From positions 1 through 64,000 of the forward strand of contig CAZOJI010000005.1 in the NCBI GenBank assembly GCA_964580055.1: 64,000 bases of DNA, read 5' to 3'. The DNA comes from JBDGYW01 sp964580055 (lineage in GTDB: Bacteria > Gemmatimonadota > Gemmatimonadetes > Gemmatimonadales > GWC2-71-9). The position numbers and the translations under genes are program-made. Every line of letters begins with the position of its first letter. The stretch's first letter is position 1. The notes under the pieces were generated by a model, which saw only the letters and a list, made by a program, of their open reading frames with translations, had not been told where the DNA came from and did not search any database. This document shows, one piece after another, positions 1-7,952 of the stretch.

Positions 1-58
1 CCAGGATGGCGTCGAGGATGCACAGTCCCGTCAGCCCCGTGATGTCGCTGATCACCCA
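1..58 (-). pseudogene. IS110-family transposase fragment (cut by window start)
   Basis: Read on the minus strand, bases 58 to 1 encode WVISDITGLTGLCILDAIL, which resembles the conserved stretch found in the C-terminal half of IS110-family transposases (usually VISDITG-TG--I--AI-AGERDP). Upstream on the same strand the frame continues as NTSTSSPD, which does not look like the family, and no start codon with a ribosome site is visible, so the 5' part seems to be lost. The rest lies outside the window. The similarity is from memory of the family and is short, so the call is tentative. Confidence 0.4.
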
Positions 59-128
59 GTTATCAGGTGAGGAGGTCGAGGTGTTGGCGAAGGCGGAGGA
101 AAACCCAATTCCTCTCTTGCCCAGCTTC

Positions 129-180
129 CCACTCACCACCTGCCACCCACAACTCACGATTCACAACACACCCTTCACCT
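129..180. repeat. Low-complexity CACTCACCACC/GGTGAGT tract A
   Basis: A stretch made almost only of short variants of CACTCACC, CACCC and TTCACAAC. In the sense of the PadR gene it reads as G-rich GGTGA/GTGAGT units, and the PadR stop codon (TGA, 177 to 175) is itself part of the tract. Similar tracts occur at 4731, 15364, 41885 and 44571. No coding potential is apparent. Confidence 0.6.
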
Positions 181-465
181 CCCCCTAGCCCTCTCCTCCG
201 CTTCAGACTCCACAACTCGCCGCCCCAGATCGGTAATCCGATAGTACGCCCTCATCCCGGCCCTGTCGCGCTGCACATGAGGCTTCTTCAGCGTCTCGAT
301 CAGCCCTCTGTTTGTCAATCGCCGTAATACGCCATATAGCCCAGCGGATCTCAGCATCAGGCCGCCATTCGTCTTCCGGTAGACTCCCTGCATTATCCCG
401 TTGCCGTGCAGTTCCCCGTCGCAAAGCACTGCGAGGATCAAGAACTCATCTGATTTCAGTGGCAT
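175..465 (-). CDS. PadR-family transcriptional regulator
   Basis: A 96-residue protein starting MPLKSDEFLILAVL. It has the PadR winged-helix pattern: a first helix with LHGNGIMQ (the usual LHGYGI/LYGYEI position), RSAGLYGVLRRLTNRGLIE as the recognition helix and wing, and a short C-terminal RAYYRITDLGRRVVESE segment. A longer frame begins at a TTG at 522, but ATG 465 gives the normal family N-terminus; neither has a strong ribosome site. It is divergent from an ABC ATPase/permease pair, the classic arrangement in which a PadR repressor controls a multidrug or lipid exporter. The inducer is unknown. Confidence 0.85.
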   Translation of the reverse strand: MPLKSDEFLILAVLCDGELHGNGIMQGVYRKTNGGLMLRSAGLYGVLRRLTNRGLIETLKKPHVQRDRAGMRAYYRITDLGRRVVESEAEERARGR

Positions 466-566
466 GGCAAGTGTTACTCGCTTTGTTTGTCCGGCGGTCC
501 CTGTTAGTTCTATACTCAACAAAAAGCTAAAACAAGTCCGTTCTTCGGTGTCGTGATGGTCGTGTT

Positions 567-591
567 ATTGCATCTGCCACACCGGTGCAAT
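567..591. promoter_or_regulatory. Possible operator between padR and the ABC exporter
   Basis: Inverted repeat ATTGCA - 13 bp - TGCAAT lies in the divergent intergenic region (466..698). Its place between a PadR gene and its likely target makes it an operator candidate, but it does not match the common PadR consensus (ATGT-8-ACAT), so confidence is low. Confidence 0.22.
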
Positions 592-698
592 GACCGCATT
601 ACATTCAACCCTGGAAACGCTGCTTCTGAAACCTATGAGCGACCTGCTCGCTACTAGCCGCTCACCACTCTTCACGTACTCGGTGTAGGAGAGCAGAA

Positions 699-1385
699 AT
701 CACTGCCATTCGATGCTCCGGTCTGAAGCGCTACTTCCGCCGAGGTCCGCACACTGTCCGTGCGGTGGACGATCTCAGTTTCAATGTCGAGGCGGGGGAC
801 TTTTTCGGGATTGTCGGCACGAGCGGATCCGGTAAGACGACTCTGTTGAATCTGATCGGAGGGCTCGATACTCCGTCGAGCGGGCATCTGGAAGTCTTGA
901 ACCAACGTCTCGATTCATTGGATTCCCGAGGTTTGGCGCTATACCGCCGTTCCACGGTGGGAGTCATCTTCCAGGCATTCCACCTCCTGCCGGCGCGCAC
1001 CGCGCTCGAGAACGTCGAGATTCCGCTGATGCTCCAAAACATCCCGGCGAAGGAAAGGAAGGACCGAGCGCGGGAGGCTCTCGCACGCGTCGGGCTCGAG
1101 GCAAGGGTAGACCATCTTCCCTCCGAGCTTTCCGGCGGAGAACAACAGCGCGTTGCGATAGCCAGAGCGATTGCGAAGCAGCCCCGACTCATCCTCGCGG
1201 ACGAGCCTACCGGCAACCTGGACAGCCGCACCAGCGGAGAGATCCTCCGCCTCCTGGAACAGTTGAACACGGATCGAGGACTCACGGTCTTCCTGGTCAC
1301 TCACGATGAGGATGCCGTGCGGGAGCTGGCGGATCGAGTGGTGCGCCTGGAGGACGGCAAGATTGTCGAGAGTCGCGTTCGATGA
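699..1385 (+). CDS. ABC transporter ATP-binding protein (MacB/LolD type)
   Basis: ATPase that would power the adjacent FtsX-type permease. Walker A GTSGSGKTT, signature LSGGEQQR, Walker B LILADEPTGNLD and the H-loop VTHD are all present, and the length (about 228 aa) fits the family. The only conventional in-frame start is GTG at 765, but that would remove the conserved KRYFRRG segment with the A-loop tyrosine (codon 732), which is open and clearly homologous. A good ribosome site (AGGAGAG, 687..693) precedes ATC 699, so a near-cognate start there (or ATT 708) is proposed. The stop overlaps the permease start (ATGA), showing translational coupling. Confidence 0.9.
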   Translation: MTAIRCSGLKRYFRRGPHTVRAVDDLSFNVEAGDFFGIVGTSGSGKTTLLNLIGGLDTPSSGHLEVLNQRLDSLDSRGLALYRRSTVGVIFQAFHLLPARTALENVEIPLMLQNIPAKERKDRAREALARVGLEARVDHLPSELSGGEQQRVAIARAIAKQPRLILADEPTGNLDSRTSGEILRLLEQLNTDRGLTVFLVTHDEDAVRELADRVVRLEDGKIVESRVR

Positions 1386-2791
1386 TCTTCCGCGATCAGT
1401 TGGCCTACGCCTTCGGCAGCCTTCGGAAGACTCGCCTCCGCACCTTCTTGACGGCCGCCGGTGTTGCGACGGGAATCGGAGCGATGAGCAGTATGGTCTC
1501 CGTCGGAATGGGCACGCAACGCACTGTCCTGCAGACATTCAGCGAAGGCAACATACTGACTTCGGTGATGGTGCACGCCGGAGAACAGGTCGCGCAGAAC
1601 AAAGCGGACTCGCTGCCGGTTCTCGACAGTGTCTCAGTCGAGTTGCTGCAGGCTCTCCCCGGTGTGCGCGACGCGTACCCCCGACTCACGGTGGCAGGTT
1701 TGCTGCGTTCCGAGACACAGCAGCTCTTCCAGTCGCTGGAAGGTATGCCGGCCCGCGTGCTGACCGAGCAGATCGAACGCGGGGCGGTAGAAATTGTCGC
1801 CGGCCGACCCTACGCCGATGATGAACGGGACGTGATAGTCCTATCCGAACGAGCAGCTGAAAAACTGGTGCCGGAAGGAGTAGAACTGGACACACTGCTG
1901 GGTCGAACGGTCTCTTTTTTGGGCGCACGCGCTCCCTCGTTGTCGACGGCACAGGACTCCACCTCCGGAGGCGAGTCCCGCCCGGAAACGCCGGACATCA
2001 GTGATCTGCCTGCCGCCCTCCGAACTCTTCCGCTGGGCGGGCTGCTCCGCAATCTGCCGGCATTCGCGTTCCAGCCGATGCGTCTAGAGCTGACAGTCGT
2101 GGGCATCGTCAAGGGCGGCGGCGATCTCAACGACTTCGTCGGGCTTTCACTGTGGGTGCCGGTCGACCTGGTGGAATCGTTGTACTCGCGGACGTTCCAG
2201 GACCTGGAATCCGTTCTGACCGGAGAGGTGCGAACGGGTGGATTTCCCCTCGTCCAGGTTCTTGCGAGAGATGTTCTGGCGGTGGGGGCGGTGCAAGACA
2301 CGATAGAAGCCATGGGATTCGCCGCCGAGTCGATCCTCGACGAGATCCATCAGGTCCGTAGGGGATTCTTGTTCATGAACAGCTTGCTGGGCACGATCGG
2401 CGGCGTCAGCCTCTTTGTCGCCGCCATGATGATCGTCAACACGCTCGTCATGGCCGTTCTCGAGAGGACTCGCGAGATAGGACTGTTGAAATCCATGGGC
2501 GCCACGGACGGTGACATATTGCGGCTGTTCCTCACCGAAGCCAGCGTAATCGGCTTTCTAGGCGGCATTGGCGGTCTGGTGCTCGGTTACGTGGTGGCGA
2601 GGATAACGAACGTCCTTGCAAACATCCGTTTCGAGCAGGTTGGTGAGGTAAGTGTCGATCTCGTCGCATTCACCATGTGGCTGATCGTCGGCGGAATGGC
2701 ATTCGCGCTGGTGGTCAGCCTGGCGGCCGGGTATTATCCGGCGCGTCGCGCCGCGAAGGTTGATCCGGTTGTGGCGTTGCGGCACTTCTGA
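1382..2791 (+). CDS. ABC transporter permease, FtsX/MacB type
   Basis: A 469-residue inner-membrane permease. An N-terminal membrane helix (about residues 15-45) is followed by a large periplasmic MacB-PCD-like domain and three helices near the C-terminus (about 325-465) typical of the FtsX fold, including the TREIGLLKSMGAT coupling segment that contacts the ATPase and a final YPARRAAKVDPVVALR motif. It overlaps the ATPase by 4 bases. Together with that protein and the divergent PadR regulator it forms a probable peptide, lipoprotein or drug exporter; no membrane-fusion subunit lies next to it. Substrate unknown. Confidence 0.9.
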   Translation: MIFRDQLAYAFGSLRKTRLRTFLTAAGVATGIGAMSSMVSVGMGTQRTVLQTFSEGNILTSVMVHAGEQVAQNKADSLPVLDSVSVELLQALPGVRDAYPRLTVAGLLRSETQQLFQSLEGMPARVLTEQIERGAVEIVAGRPYADDERDVIVLSERAAEKLVPEGVELDTLLGRTVSFLGARAPSLSTAQDSTSGGESRPETPDISDLPAALRTLPLGGLLRNLPAFAFQPMRLELTVVGIVKGGGDLNDFVGLSLWVPVDLVESLYSRTFQDLESVLTGEVRTGGFPLVQVLARDVLAVGAVQDTIEAMGFAAESILDEIHQVRRGFLFMNSLLGTIGGVSLFVAAMMIVNTLVMAVLERTREIGLLKSMGATDGDILRLFLTEASVIGFLGGIGGLVLGYVVARITNVLANIRFEQVGEVSVDLVAFTMWLIVGGMAFALVVSLAAGYYPARRAAKVDPVVALRHF

Positions 2792-2954
2792 TCCGAGGGT
2801 CAGGCATCTAGCAGTAAACGATCCGGCGAGCTATTTTCGCGCCGACGAAACATCGTCGGGACGACAGCAAGGCGGCCGGAGTTCCCTCAAAGACCCACTC
2901 TCCGCCTCCCATGCGGTCCCGCCACGACAAACCTGCATCAAAGAGGACAGGATC

Positions 2955-4730
2955 ATGACGAAGCAACGGCACGTAGCGAGTCTCACACTCACCGCTAGTG
3001 CGCTCGCCCTTGTGGCGTGTGGCAGCGGAGAGCCAACGCCCTACCGGCTTCCAGCGGTGGACGATTACTCCGCTCCTCTCGAGTTCGGAATCTCTTTCGA
3101 CGAATCGATGAGCGCCGAACCACTGGACGGGCGAGTAATCTTGATTCTTTCGCCCCGCGACGAACCGGAGCCTCGATTGCAGGTCACCTCCGGCCTCAAC
3201 GCACCTCTCGTATTCGGTATCGACGTCGAAGGGTTGGCGCCGGGCTCGGAAGCGGTGATAGACGCGGACGTGTTCGGATTCCCGCTGGAAAGCCTGGCTC
3301 GAATACCGGCGGGTAGCTACCACGTCCAGGCGCTGCTACACAAATACGAAACGTTCAACCTGTCGAACGGAAAGACGGTGAAACTGCCGATGGACCGCGG
3401 TGAGGGTCAGAAATGGAATCGCGCGCCCGGGAACATCTACTCGACTACCGAGAGAATCGAGATCGATCCGAACTCGACGGAGCGGATTTCAATTTCGTTG
3501 GATCAGACCATTCCGCCCATTGAGCCGCCCGAAGACACCGAGTACATCAAGCACGTCCGAATTCAGAGCGATCTCCTGACCGAGTTCTGGGGCCGGCCGA
3601 TGCATCTGGGCGCCCACGTGCTACTCCCCGAGGGCTTCGATGAGCACCCGGAGGCCCACTATCCATTGGTAATCTTTCACGGCCATTTCCCCTACGACTT
3701 CGGCGGGTTCAGGACCGAGCCGCCCGACCCCAACCTGGAGCCCGACTACAGTTCGCGGTTCGATGTGCACGGATACAACAGGATCCAGCAGCAGGAAGCT
3801 CACGATTTCTACCAGACGTGGACAGGTCCTGATTTCCCAAGGATGCTGATCATCGAGGTGCAACACCCCACGCCCTACTACGACGACTCTTATGCTGTTA
3901 ACTCCGCTAGCCAGGGGCCCTGGGGCGACGCCATAATGCACGAGTTGGTCCCCTACATCGAAGAGCAGTTCCGCGGTATCGGTGAGGGCTGGGCGAGGTT
4001 CACGTACGGTGGATCAACCGGGGGCTGGGAGGCACTGGCGGTACAGGTCTTCTACCCGGACGACTTCAACGGGACCTTTGCCGCTTGTCCCGACCCTATC
4101 GATTTCCGCGCCTACACTCTGATCAATCTCTACGAAGATGAGAATGCGTACTACTACGAGAGCCGGTTCAAGCTCCTGGAAAGACCGGGTCGTCGCAACT
4201 GGCTGGGTCAGGTGAGCGTTACGGTTGAAGACGACAACCACCTCGAACTCGCTCTGGGCAGTCACGGCCGATCGGGACAGCAGTGGGATATCTGGCAGGC
4301 AACCTATTCACCGATGGGTAATGATGGATACCCGAAACCGATCTGGGACAAACGCACCGGCGAGATCGATCACGAGGTCGCCGAATACTGGCGGGAGAAC
4401 TACGACCTGCGCTACATCATGCAGCGCGATTGGAGAACACTGGGGCCCAAGCTCGAGGGCAAGATTCACATCTACTGCGGTGACATGGACAACTACTATC
4501 TGAACAACGCCGTTTATCTAACCGAGGATTTCCTCGAAAGCACGACGAGCCCCTATTACGCCGGAGAGGTCGATTACGGTGACCGTGCCGAACACTGCTG
4601 GAACGGCGATCAGGAGAACCCCAACCACATCTCTAGGCTCAGATATAATACGATGTATGTACCAAAGATCTTGGCTCGCATAGAGGCTTCGGCGCCGGAA
4701 GGAGCGGACCTTACTAGCTGGAGGTACTGA
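2955..4730 (+). CDS. Secreted alpha/beta-hydrolase (esterase) lipoprotein
   Basis: A 591-residue protein. The start at ATG 2955 gives a lipoprotein signal (MTKQRHVASLTLTASALALVAC) with Cys22 in a lipobox and a ribosome site AGAGGACAGG just upstream. Residues about 30-190 are beta-rich; residues about 200-590 form an esterase-D/enterochelin-esterase-like hydrolase with YPLVIFHGH and the nucleophile elbow TYGGSTGGWEAL, so the Ser is the catalytic nucleophile. The protein probably hydrolyses an ester at the cell surface; the substrate cannot be told. It stands alone, with its stop directly followed by low-complexity tract B. Confidence 0.75.
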   Translation: MTKQRHVASLTLTASALALVACGSGEPTPYRLPAVDDYSAPLEFGISFDESMSAEPLDGRVILILSPRDEPEPRLQVTSGLNAPLVFGIDVEGLAPGSEAVIDADVFGFPLESLARIPAGSYHVQALLHKYETFNLSNGKTVKLPMDRGEGQKWNRAPGNIYSTTERIEIDPNSTERISISLDQTIPPIEPPEDTEYIKHVRIQSDLLTEFWGRPMHLGAHVLLPEGFDEHPEAHYPLVIFHGHFPYDFGGFRTEPPDPNLEPDYSSRFDVHGYNRIQQQEAHDFYQTWTGPDFPRMLIIEVQHPTPYYDDSYAVNSASQGPWGDAIMHELVPYIEEQFRGIGEGWARFTYGGSTGGWEALAVQVFYPDDFNGTFAACPDPIDFRAYTLINLYEDENAYYYESRFKLLERPGRRNWLGQVSVTVEDDNHLELALGSHGRSGQQWDIWQATYSPMGNDGYPKPIWDKRTGEIDHEVAEYWRENYDLRYIMQRDWRTLGPKLEGKIHIYCGDMDNYYLNNAVYLTEDFLESTTSPYYAGEVDYGDRAEHCWNGDQENPNHISRLRYNTMYVPKILARIEASAPEGADLTSWRY

Positions 4731-4818
4731 GGTGGTGGGTGGTGAGTAGCAAGTGGTGAGTGGTGAGCGGTGGTGAGTGATCGCCACCACTACTCACTAT
4801 TCACTATTCACCACTCCC
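4731..4818. repeat. Low-complexity GGTGAGT tract B with inverted half
   Basis: Starts one base after the esterase stop. The left half is GGTGGTGAGTAG-type repeats, the right half is CACTATTCACC-type repeats, so the two halves can fold on each other (GGTGGTGA opposite TCACCACC-like sequence around GATCGCC). It sits between two converging genes and may act as a bidirectional terminator. It belongs to the same family as the tracts at 129, 15364, 41885 and 44571. Confidence 0.6.
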
Positions 4819-4920
4819 CTACTTCTTCTTCAGACGGAGGCCCTTGCGCCGTTTGCGTCTCATGCGGCGACGTTTGCTTCCAATCTTCCTTCTACCTCTG
4901 TGTTTCTTCGGATATCCCAT
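4819..4920 (-). CDS. Small, very basic protein, possibly AURKAIP1/COX24-type ribosomal protein
   Basis: A 33-codon frame starting ATG 4920 and ending TAG 4821..4819. The product begins MGYPKKHRGRRKIGSKRRRM and ends RRKRRKGLRLKKK; about 20 of 33 residues are Lys or Arg. The KRRRM---RRK-L pattern recalls the COX24/AURKAIP1 domain (bS22-like) small-subunit proteins of some bacteria. A modest ribosome site (TAGAGG) lies 3-4 bases upstream of the ATG. It is convergent with the esterase and divergent from the MttB operon. Alternatives are another tiny RNA-binding ribosomal protein or a chance frame; the composition and exact start/stop make chance unlikely. Confidence 0.5.
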   Translation of the reverse strand: MGYPKKHRGRRKIGSKRRRMRRKRRKGLRLKKK

Positions 4921-5103
4921 GGGCCTCTACCGTTTCACGACTATCTCGATTGCCAAGAGTCACGTAAGAAAACACACTGGACGCATATGCGCGAGCCCCT
5001 TTTTCTCGTCAAACATGGCGCACAACACCTGCGTGCGGTACTTTCAACATCCCCGCCTACAGTAGCGTACCGGGCGTGAAAAGTGAGTGCAAGGAGTATC
5101 CCG

Positions 5104-6564
5104 ATGAGGCCGAAAATGAGGTTCCTCGAAGACGAACTGATCGACAATGTCATATCGGAAGCAAGAGATCTCCTCCGCAACCTTGGTATGGAGATTCACA
5201 ACGCCGACGTTCTTTCTATGCTGGCGGATCACGGAGCAACGATCGACAAGGATAAGAGCCGCGCACACTTCACGGACGACATAATCGACAAGGCGCTATC
5301 AACAGCACCGGCAGGTTTTGCGCTATACGATACTCTGGGAGAGCAGACGCACGATCTATCCGGAAACAATGTGCATTTCACGCCTGGTTCAGCGGGCATA
5401 ACGGTGCTTGACCACGACGCCCAGACCAGTCGCACGGCTGTGACTGCAGACTACGTCCAATATGCAAAGGTCGTTAGCCAACTCGACAACATCGCGTCAC
5501 AGAGCACGGCTATAGTTCCCAATGACGTGCCCGAGCGAATATCGGACAGTTACCGGCTCTTCTTGAGCCTGCTGCTCGGAACAAAGCCGGTGGTGACCGG
5601 AGCGTTCACCATAGACGCGTTCAACGTGATGAAGGACTTGCAGTTGGCCGTTCGGGGCTCGAGGGAAGAGCTGGCCGCCAAGCCGCTGACAGTCTTTTCC
5701 TGCTGTCCCACGGCTCCTCTCAAGTGGACTGATGTCACTTCGCAGAACGTCGTGGATTGCGCGAGGCACTCGATTCCGGTCGAATACATATCGATGCCGT
5801 TGTCCGGTTTCGTCGCTCCGGTAACGCTCGTGGGCACTCTGGTTCAGCACACCGCCGAAACCATCAGCGGAGTTGTCATTTCCCAACTGACCAGCCCCGG
5901 CGCGCCGGCGCTCTACGGTGGCTCGCCAGCCATCTTTGATGTTCGTTACGAGACCACGCCGATGGGCGCCGTAGAGACTATGATGATCGACTGCGCTTAC
6001 AACGAGATCGGCAAACACCTCGGGCTGCCTACTCAGGCATACATGGCCCTGAGTGATTCAAAGATGCTGGACGCGCAGGCCGGCCTGGAATCATCCATGG
6101 GCGCCACGCTCGCTGCACTTGCCGGAATCAATAACATTTCCGGGCCCGGGATGCTGGATTTCGAGAGCTGCATCAGCCTCGAAAAGCTGGTCGTGGACAA
6201 CGAGATATGCGGTATGACGCTGCGTCTGGTCGAAGGAATCGAGCCCAAAGACGACTTCCCGGCGCTTCCCCGCTTCCAGGAGTTGCTGGCGGAACAACAC
6301 CTGCTGATTTCGGATCACACGCGCAAACACCTGAGAGGCGAACACTATTTTCCAGGTATTGCAATCGACAGGGCCAATCGCTCGCGCTGGCACGAGGAGG
6401 GCAGCAGGACTCTCAGGGGTCGCGCGCACGCCGAGGTAGAGAAGCTGCTCGCCGAATACCAGCCGTCACCGCTGCCGGACGAGACAAAGGCCGAGATGAC
6501 GAAGCTCATGGAAGCCGAGGCAACTCGCTACGGGATGGACGTTTTACCGCACACGATCAAATGA
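5104..6564 (+). CDS. MttB-family (trimethylamine/betaine:corrinoid) methyltransferase
   Basis: A 486-residue member of the MttB superfamily, TIM-barrel enzymes that move a methyl group from a quaternary or tertiary amine to a corrinoid protein. No in-frame TAG is read through, so this is a non-pyrrolysine member like glycine-betaine (MtgB), proline-betaine or carnitine methyltransferases. A GTG at 5083 is in frame, but AAGGAG at 5091..5096 fixes the start at ATG 5104. The gene overlaps the next by ATGA and opens a four-gene methyl-transfer operon ending in a homocysteine methyltransferase, so the methyl group probably goes to methionine. It is more divergent than the two MttB proteins at 54-57 kb. 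Substrate unproven. Confidence 0.85.
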   Translation: MRPKMRFLEDELIDNVISEARDLLRNLGMEIHNADVLSMLADHGATIDKDKSRAHFTDDIIDKALSTAPAGFALYDTLGEQTHDLSGNNVHFTPGSAGITVLDHDAQTSRTAVTADYVQYAKVVSQLDNIASQSTAIVPNDVPERISDSYRLFLSLLLGTKPVVTGAFTIDAFNVMKDLQLAVRGSREELAAKPLTVFSCCPTAPLKWTDVTSQNVVDCARHSIPVEYISMPLSGFVAPVTLVGTLVQHTAETISGVVISQLTSPGAPALYGGSPAIFDVRYETTPMGAVETMMIDCAYNEIGKHLGLPTQAYMALSDSKMLDAQAGLESSMGATLAALAGINNISGPGMLDFESCISLEKLVVDNEICGMTLRLVEGIEPKDDFPALPRFQELLAEQHLLISDHTRKHLRGEHYFPGIAIDRANRSRWHEEGSRTLRGRAHAEVEKLLAEYQPSPLPDETKAEMTKLMEAEATRYGMDVLPHTIK

Positions 6565-7274
6565 ATGAAGTGCTCCACTTCCCGCCGGGAGCACTCTTCC
6601 CAAAGCAGGTGGATGTGCTCGCACACCAGGGTGTCCCGCCCGGCACGCAGATTCGACCGGATATCGAGGAGATCTGCAGCGATGCTCTTCGACTCCTGAA
6701 CGAGACCATGGATGCCGTCGGCGTGACTTCCGAGATCTCATTGCAGGACTTCGCCGCGGTTTTTGAGGGTGAGGGAGAAAACGATCCGGAAACGCCCGTC
6801 GGTGAGATCTCCGAGCAATCCGACCATCTCTTGCTGTTTGCAGTAACGCTGGGCGCTGAAATGAGCAAAGTCATCGACGAACTCTTTCACACCAACGAGT
6901 TCCCGCTGGGGTGCATGCTGGATGCGGCTGCCTCAGTTGCCGCCGATGCCGCGGCGGAAGTCATCGAGCAACGCTTTGCTCGCTCGCTCACCAAACTCGG
7001 CTGGAGCTTGGAGTCAGGTGCCGCGCTGCGTTACAGCCCCGGATATTGCGGTTGGCACATCAGCGGACAAAAAAAGCTGTTCGAGTACCTGCAACCCGAA
7101 CAGGTCGGGCTGACATTGCGAGACAGCTACCTGATGGAGCCATTGAAGTCCGTATCCGGAGTCGTGCTGGCAGGACCGAAGGAAATTCACGAGTTCGATC
7201 CTTCTTTTCCATGCTGCAGCACATGCGAAACCTACTATTGTCGCGACAGAATACGCGCTTTGTTCGCCGGTTGA
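6561..7274 (+). CDS. Stand-alone MetH-type B12 reactivation (activation) domain protein
   Basis: A 237-residue protein corresponding to the C-terminal activation domain of cobalamin-dependent methionine synthase, which uses SAM and an electron donor to re-methylate oxidised Co(II). Seen are LGAEMSKVIDELF, the YSPGYCGWHISGQ loop (equivalent of the SAM-binding RPAPGYP region of MetH), and LRDSYLMEPLKSVSGVV. The C-terminal CCSTCETYYCRDR is cysteine-rich and could bind metal or iron-sulfur, a feature absent from MetH itself. The start ATG 6561 overlaps the MttB stop (ATGA). Being a separate subunit in an operon with a corrinoid protein, it probably rescues that protein. Confidence 0.8.
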   Translation: MNEVLHFPPGALFPKQVDVLAHQGVPPGTQIRPDIEEICSDALRLLNETMDAVGVTSEISLQDFAAVFEGEGENDPETPVGEISEQSDHLLLFAVTLGAEMSKVIDELFHTNEFPLGCMLDAAASVAADAAAEVIEQRFARSLTKLGWSLESGAALRYSPGYCGWHISGQKKLFEYLQPEQVGLTLRDSYLMEPLKSVSGVVLAGPKEIHEFDPSFPCCSTCETYYCRDRIRALFAG

Positions 7275-7309
7275 ACTCCGGCGAAGTAAGAAGATCACGG
7301 AGAACGTAA

Positions 7310-7948
7310 ATGGATTTGCTTCAGCAGATTGCCGACAGTGTCATTCAGGGTCAGGACAAACGCACCGTAGAATTGACCGAACAGGTAATCAAACAGGACA
7401 CCCCACCCAAACAGATTCTCGATGACGGCCTGATAGCTGGAATGAACGTGGTTGGACAGAAGTTCAAAACTCACGAGATCTTTCTGCCGGATGTGCTGTT
7501 GGCGGCTCGTGCGATGACTGCGGCGATGGATGTGCTGAAGCCCCTGCTGATCAGGGAGGGTGTTCCCATGATCGGCAAGGTGGTAATAGGCTCGGTCCAG
7601 GGTGATCTCCACGACATAGGCAAGAATCTCGTGGGCATCATGCTCAAGGGCGCAGGATTCGAGTTGGTCGATCTCGGAAACGACGTTGCGCCGGAAGCAC
7701 TCGTCGCCGCCGCCAAGGATAATGAGGCATCGGTGATCGGCATGTCCGCCCTTCTGACAACCACCATGCCCGTCATGCGCAAGGTGGTCGAGCAGCTCCA
7801 CGAAGAAGGGCTGTCCGGCGAGATCAAGACGATCGTGGGCGGCGCCCCTGTGTCGGCGGAATTCGCGCAGAAGATCGGCGCGGATGCTTACGGATTCGAC
7901 GCGGCGAACGCAGTCGATCGCGTGAAAGCGCTGGCCGGCATTGGTTGA
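7310..7948 (+). CDS. Corrinoid (B12-binding) methyl-carrier protein, MtbC/MttC-like
   Basis: A 212-residue cytoplasmic carrier with the two-part layout of methyltransferase corrinoid proteins. A helical cap (residues 1-85, including LPDVLLAARAM) is followed by a Rossmann B12 domain with GDLHDIGKNLVGIML, the DxHxxG motif whose His ligates cobalt, then SALLTTTM and VGGAPV. It has a ribosome site GGAGAA 8 bases before the ATG. It would take the methyl group from the MttB protein upstream and donate it to the homocysteine methyltransferase encoded immediately downstream. A homologue of the same size is at 58137. Confidence 0.92.
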   Translation: MDLLQQIADSVIQGQDKRTVELTEQVIKQDTPPKQILDDGLIAGMNVVGQKFKTHEIFLPDVLLAARAMTAAMDVLKPLLIREGVPMIGKVVIGSVQGDLHDIGKNLVGIMLKGAGFELVDLGNDVAPEALVAAAKDNEASVIGMSALLTTTMPVMRKVVEQLHEEGLSGEIKTIVGGAPVSAEFAQKIGADAYGFDAANAVDRVKALAGIG

Positions 7949-7952
7949 GCGG

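Noticed and set aside
4921..5103. Cobalamin or SAM riboswitch before the first corrinoid operon
   Set aside because: I looked for a B12 box and for SAM-riboswitch core motifs here and before 53443 and 58945; none is visible. A covariance-model search would be decisive.
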